This document shows, piece after piece, positions 58,935 to 64,000 of a stretch of 64,000 bases of DNA. The stretch is taken from contig CADCXC010000038.1 in NCBI GenBank assembly GCA_902806595.1, positions 4,402,001 to 4,466,000 on the forward strand, in the 5' to 3' direction. A program made the translations under genes and the position numbers. The stretch is from Pyrenopolyporus hunteri (lineage: Eukaryota; Ascomycota; Sordariomycetes; Xylariales; Hypoxylaceae). The notes under the pieces were generated by a model. It searched no databases. It was not told the DNA's origin and saw only the letters and a list, made by a program, of their open reading frames with translations. Within the stretch, counting starts at the first letter, position 1. Every line of letters begins with the position of its first letter.

Positions 58935-60345
58935 AACGAGCTAACCCTTAACCCTCTTACAACGGATCTATTCCCCGTCACTTAACAACTTGGTACTTAG
59001 CATTTAACAACTTGGCATAGGTGAGGTGGGGGACACAGAGCTTCAAAGAACGGACAAGGGGCGGCTACTTTTCATCTACCTAGCACTCGCATTCCGTATG
59101 TAACGCAACACCGCGCAAACGCATCGCGCCTTTTCGGGTTTTTTTCCCTTTTTTTTACCCGGTGCTGAGTCTTAGCAGGTACCTATTTCCCTACCTACGT
59201 ATCTAGGTACCTACTTTTATGAATTAACTATCATCCGTCAGTCCGGAATCTTTGCGTCTATGTGAATATATAATCTACGTGAGCTAGTTGCTACTGCTAC
59301 GCTAATATTAGGGAGATTCGTACGCTTCTAAAGATGACCCTTTTTGTTTTAGTTTGGGGTAACTACCTACCGCCTCGCTTTAATAGATATACTTATCCAA
59401 CTAAATAGCGTTAGGGATCTCGCAAATTATTTGCTAGTATATCATAGTAGAGATAAAAGACTTCGAGGAGATCGTTACGATCCCAGCCCCGATTGCTTGG
59501 TTCAAGGTACTGTATGACGTTTCTATCCGTCCACCCCCCCTTTCCCCTCCCCCCTTTTCGGAGGCGGTTGAATTGCTAGCGCTCGACGGTTACATAGATT
59601 TGTCACTGAATTGAAACGTCATAGTTAATTGGCTGTGGGCTGCATGTGGTCACGGGATGACTCGCGGGTTTTCGTCCAAACCATTTCAGGGGGTTGGGCT
59701 GAGAAGTCGAGGAGCTTTAGGGTAGGTAATAGGTCCTTAGGAGGTAGCTTTGAGGGGACAATCCGCATTCCCCATTCAATAAGAGAGATTTATTCTGTAT
59801 TGACGTTTTATAACTCCATCGTGCGGTATTATTGGGAGAAGCGGCTCCAAATTTCGCATCAATTACAAGCTAGCGGCAACTCGAGCTATCGCCATCAAAC
59901 AGGATTTACTTTAGGAAGCTCAGAAAAGAATGTGCACGAACCTCGTAAGCATATGATTCACAACCCATACGTCAAGTACTAAGCTCATATTCCAACCGTA
60001 AACATAAGACGTAAGTAATAGTACAGTAGTAAAAGTAGTGCGGCAATCCTAAGTATACCCAATGTAAGTCATACAGGCAAGCGAATCGACTACACCCCCC
60101 AGAAACAGAAGTCCCGGGCCCATCAACTCCTTCTCTCTACACCTCTCCTCATCACATTCATCCTCTTTCAGGCCTCCGCCGCACAAGCAGGCGAGCAAAC
60201 TGCTCAACAAACCCCCTCTCATTCCATATTCGCGTTCTCGCTCTTGTACTCGTGCCCGTGCCCGCCCGTCCCCACCACCACCACGACAGCGTTCCCCGCG
60301 CCGCCCCTACGGACTCACCGGCGCCCACGCGGTATTCGCCCAAGC
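58935..60345. other. 1.4 kb intergenic, no gene supported
   Basis: This is the 3' flank of syf1 and of the small gene at 60346. It contains T-rich tracts (59139-59157), a pyrimidine tract (59529-59561) and CCTACCTACGTATCTAGGTACC (59192-59213). A 117-codon plus frame at 59629-59982 has no domain. Confidence 0.45.
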
Positions 60346-60860
60346 CTATTGGCTCGCCTTGCGGCGCTGCTCGACCGCGAACTCCTTATTCGCCGCGCCT
60401 CCTCCGCCGCTGGTATTGCCGAGGCTGCTGCGACGACCGGACCCGGCGCTGCTGACGGACCAGCGCTTCGAGTGGGCGCGGTGGAAGTCCTCGACGGCGT
60501 CGCGGTTGCGCTCGACGTGCCCGTCGCGCGACGACGGCGTGGCGTAGATGCTGCCCTTGCGCTTCTGGAAGCGCGAGGGGGGCGTTTTGGAGGCGTCTGC
60601 GGCGCGGGGGGAAAGAAGTTCGTGAGTATTAGGTATGTATATATATATGTGTGTGCGTGTGTTCAGGACGCTTGATTTGTTAGAGGACGGAGTGGGTTGG
60701 TGGGGAGGAGAAAGGAGGGAAAAGGGGAAAGGGATGAAGCGAACTCACCCCATTCGTCGGTGTGCGAGTAGTCTCGCGACCCCGTTCGTTCTCGAATTGG
60801 TTGTTCGCTGGCGAAGCTGTTGGTGAACTGGGGCGCTTCCGTTTGATAGCTTGCTGCCAT
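60346..60860 (-). CDS. small conserved-looking fungal protein, two exons
   Basis: Exons (minus) 60860-60749 and 60596-60346, split by a 152-nt intron (GTGAGT..CGCAG, phase 1), give 120 residues. The model is supported by the clean start context (ATGGCAGCA), the consensus donor, and an uninterrupted coding-like second exon with strong GC bias at third positions. The protein is hydrophilic: an N-terminal Ser/Gln/Glu segment with SRDYSHTDEWG at the junction, a basic core SRFQKRKGSIYATPSSRDGHV that I believe recurs in small uncharacterised proteins of Sordariomycetes and Eurotiomycetes (from memory, unverified), then Ser/Gly-rich sequence and an AVEQRRKASQ end. No TM, signal or catalytic motif. 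The Ser-rich basic core could be phosphorylated. Function unknown. Confidence 0.7.
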
Positions 60861-63353
60861 GATGACGTAGGAGCTGGTAAGTGTAATTTCGTCTGTAATA
60901 TGTATTGGTTCTCAGAGCTGTTTAGGGCAAAGAGGAAGGGTTCGGCGAAGAAAATCGAGTGATTGAAGTTCCTGAACCGAGATCTGGTCGATATACCTAG
61001 GATGTCGAGTGTCTAGGTATCAGTAGGTAGATGTACGATATTTGTAGATGTGTTTTGGTGATTGAGATTGTATATCAGAATATAGGGACCTTGTAAACTT
61101 ATAGATCTAGGGTCCAAGGCGTTTTATAGATTTGAAATAGGTATATAGATATCTACCCATCAGCCCATCTAGAGTTTGCCAACCCTCGCCTGCCTTGGCT
61201 TCAAGTACGCAGCCAGTAACGATCTTTCCTCCAAATCTCCATCGACAATTATGTAAGTTACCTACGCAGTGTGACACCATATCTTCCCTACCTCTTGTAC
61301 TAGCAAGCGGGAGTTGCGCTCAGAGTGACAAAGGACGTGTCCCGGAAGTGGTAAGAGGTTTGCCTCCCAATATTATGTTGTGTAATCCTCGGGTTCCTTA
61401 TTGGTTACGCAGATACCAGCCCCCGACGGCCCCTGCTAGATGAAGCATCACGACTCAGGCAGATAAGGACAATCAAGCTCTAAGCCAAGAGTCCCAAGGG
61501 AAGCGAGAACGACGATCTTTGGCGCTAAAAATTACCTCGTGCAGCCAGTCGCCTGGGCGCTCGACACCAGATCAATGGTCGCGTCCCGTTTTTTAAACTC
61601 GAGTTGAAGAGATAGGCTTAGAGCTGGGGAGTCGCAAGGGCCTTTCCTTTGGCGCGAATGGTCAGATCTAGGGGATTACATAGCCATCGTCGTCATATTC
61701 TGACGGCCGATATTATGAATTAAACCCTTTTCTTCTACGTTGGCTTCGCCCACCATCTTCATCCATAGGGGGTATCATCGGCCATCGGGGCCTTTCCGAT
61801 CAAGTGAAACACAGTGGCTTCTCGTTGGTAATCTAGAAGCCGTGTACTTACTCGTATCTACGGTAGCATGCATCTCCAAACATGATGTAAGATAGGGGCA
61901 GATCTATGATCGAGTTTGGACATGAAAGAGAGCACCCAATTGTTTGTCACCAGACCCTTTCTACGGGTGGCTGTGTAAGTCCAGACTGGTCGCTTGGAGA
62001 GAATGTGACGAGAAAACGAGAGCTTATAATATACGGAGTTTTTGTTATCCTCTTTACATTGTGTTAGTGTACCCGTGCCGTACTTATTGCATGTTGATAT
62101 CCGATACGTAGATACGTACTAGACGTCTCCCCGGACATACTCTATGACGTCAGTGAAGCCTCCAATAACGAAAGGATGCAGCGGGTGTGACGGCACTAGC
62201 GCAGTAATTCCCGGACCGCATTTAAATGAAACTGTGGGCACCAATCAGCGTTCGTCGTGTATCTCCTAAGGACATACGTAGTTGACATGATGTATAATTT
62301 CGCTAGTAGCATAAACAGCTACCCCGAAAGTAGGCTATAGATATATGAAATTGGTTGGGATCGAAGTGATAGACAGCGTTTAGGCCGTATCCGGACGGTG
62401 GGCAGATGTTAATCGTGGACTATCTAGGGAGCGGTTGGCCGTCTATGGACCCGGTAGTAAGCGTCGCTTAGCAGACAGTATAGCTGATCAACAACGGTCT
62501 AGACTTCTCTGGCCCTACTCTACGAACGCCATGCAGGAATTCCGAGTACTTGTAATCTCATCATATTCACTTCTACGTATACGCTGAGACTGACACAATT
62601 AAACACCTAGGTAATTGTCGGACTTCATTGATGAGATTGGCGTCATAGCGTAGTATTTGGCAAGTTGACACGGCACTCCGTCTTAGAACCGATGTCAGAA
62701 ATCGTCGAAGTTTAAAAAATACCCGGGCCTTATAAGCTAAGTCGATGGTTGAGTGCGTACCTGCTTCCGCGTACGTGTGGCTCTAGCTTTGGTTCTTATT
62801 GGTTGTGCCACTGCAATTCCCTTCAAGATAGAACGTTTCGTGATCGATAATGCGAACTTTAACTGAGTTCTACGACAGACGGCTCAAGCAATATGTTAAT
62901 TCAGCTATAGCTAAGGGGACTACACAGTAAACTCCGGGTACATCTAAGCCTCCAACTGCACGCCATCGGACATCGAGCTCTCGTATCTGTAATACAGTGT
63001 GGCGCTAACCCATCTCGAGGCCCCTTTTTAAAGTGGAATATTTTCGTGAAAGCCGCTCTAACGAAGCATCGAGATACGCCGTTTAAGCTTACCAACAGCC
63101 GTCAGCTGAGAGACGCTAGCGTATCGGATCCGAGCTTCCCTCTAGGAAAACACGCTTACCTAACGTCTTTATGCTTTAAATGGCTTCTTAACAGTAGAGG
63201 CGGATCGCCTCTCCATTCTGGCGGTGATGGGAGTGTTTTTCTTCGCAGCCCGAGCGGGGTTGCGACCCGTGGTATTATTAGTCGATGTCGCGCCAGCCAC
63301 TTCGAAACGAGTCAGACAGATATCAACGATGTAATGAACATAGCGGGTAGATT
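60861..63353. other. 2.5 kb gene-free stretch
   Basis: This holds the promoter side of the small gene and the 3' flank of the Egh16-like gene. Frames at 61195-61443, 62901-63095 and 63046-63372 are short and without domains. CCTAGG motifs occur near 61000 and 62609. Nothing else is recognised. Confidence 0.45.
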
Positions 63354-64000
63354 TCATTGGAACTTACTCTGAACCGGAACAACTCCACCAAAAGGTCCGG
63401 CTCTCGCCCCGTTCTGGCACCGGACCAGGCACGCATTCTCCTGGCCAGCCACGGTTCCGGTGCACTCCTGGTCCTCGGGGATAGCCGCAACCAGAGGGAA
63501 ATCCGTCTCGTTGCCGTCGCGGTCGCGGGAGTCGTCGCCTGGCGGGGACTGAGTAACTTCGATGTCATCCCACTCCGCGCCCGTGCCGTCGTCGTTGATC
63601 ATGCACGTGAAGGGCCCCGCACCATCGGCGTTCACCTGGTGCAGAGTCATCTTCAACTCACCGCCGGCGGTGATCTGGGGGAGCTGGTCCCCGGTCTCTT
63701 TCATGATGGCCTGCGTGCCCTGCTCGATGTCATTGTCGCCGGCGCCGATCGTCTCCCCGACGGTGTCGGCCTGGTCCCCCCTGAAGCGCGTGCTGTCCTG
63801 CTGGAAAGGCCGTCGGCGGGTCCCGTCGCGGGGGGTCGATGTGTCGACGCCGAGGGCCACTGTTGGTTTGAGTTAGTTTGGTGATGGTATATAGGGGTTG
63901 GTAGGAGCCTGCTTACTGCCGGAGCCGCCGGCGTCACCGGTGGCTTCGGTGATGACCGCGTGGCTGGCCGCTAGATGGGCGGCGGCAAGGAGCGAGAGAG
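63354..64000 (-). CDS. Egh16/GAS1-like secreted protein, 5' end beyond window
   Basis: Exons (minus) from beyond 64000 to 63917, then 63859-63354, joined by a 57-nt intron (GTAAGC..AACAG). The visible part is about 196 residues; the start codon lies off the right edge. It begins inside a signal peptide (LSLLAAAHLAASHAV), followed by ITEATGDAGGSG, the junction GMALGVDTSTPRDGTRR, and the family blocks PFQQDSTRF, GELKMTLHQVNADGAGPFTCMI, FPLVAAIPEDQECTGTVAG and VRCQNGARAGPFGGVVPVQ. This is the Egh16/GAS1/MAS family first described from powdery mildew and rice-blast appressoria: secreted, linked to host penetration in some pathogens but also present in insect pathogens and saprotrophs. The cysteines probably pair as disulfides. 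Biochemical activity is unknown. Confidence 0.88.

Overview
The window is nuclear DNA from a filamentous ascomycete, most likely a Sordariomycete. The evidence is single-copy housekeeping genes with short introns (about 49-86 nt, GT..AG, CTNAN-type branch points), an orthologue of the meiotic RING protein HEI10, an Egh16/GAS1-type secreted protein, a Zn2Cys6 regulator, TTAGGG-type telomeric sequence, and a 7.3 kb block saturated with RIP-like C-to-T mutation. Gene models were assembled by hand from splice signals; the multi-exon models close in frame, and most agree with family length.

Left part (1-38.9 kb), gene-sparse and accessory-like: a small GPI-anchored secreted protein (1336-1998, -); an amidoligase-like enzyme (3978-5558, -); a membrane-anchored 3-beta-HSD-type reductase (6098-7597, -); a LYC1-like lysine acetyltransferase (8264-9465, +); an orphan acidic protein with a tandem helical repeat (10514-11791, -); HEI10 (12154-13585, -); two small paralogues of an unrecognised family (14395-14658 and 15601-15933, -); a gene-free 6 kb stretch with an interstitial telomere-like array; a Zn2Cys6 regulator (22014-24430, -); another gene-free 4.9 kb; the NEDD8-activating E1 regulatory subunit (29350-31200, -); a 14-TM-type MFS exporter (34099-36024, +); and an Anp1-family Golgi mannosyltransferase (37087-38854, +).

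Centre (39427-46690): an extremely AT-rich block bounded by 44-bp near-perfect inverted repeats next to TA. It contains a second layer, a 213-bp direct repeat pair about 6 kb apart. The simplest reading is a TIR element into which an LTR-like element inserted, both then mutated. Nearly all remaining cytosines lie in CpG.

Right part (47-64 kb), compact housekeeping genes: a GEA-type ARF-GEF (47257-52412, +), a U1A/U2B''-type snRNP protein (53087-53993, +), V-ATPase subunit D with two microexons (54352-55487, -), SYF1 splicing factor (56293-58934, +), a small two-exon conserved-looking protein (60346-60860, -), and, running off the right edge, an Egh16/GAS1-like secreted protein (63354-64000, -).

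There is no evident biosynthetic or operon-like cluster. The themes are secretory-pathway and Golgi function (Anp1, Gea, V-ATPase), splicing (U1A/U2B'', Syf1), ubiquitin-like modification (APP-BP1, HEI10) and cell-surface or host-contact proteins. No tRNA, rRNA or CRISPR array was seen.
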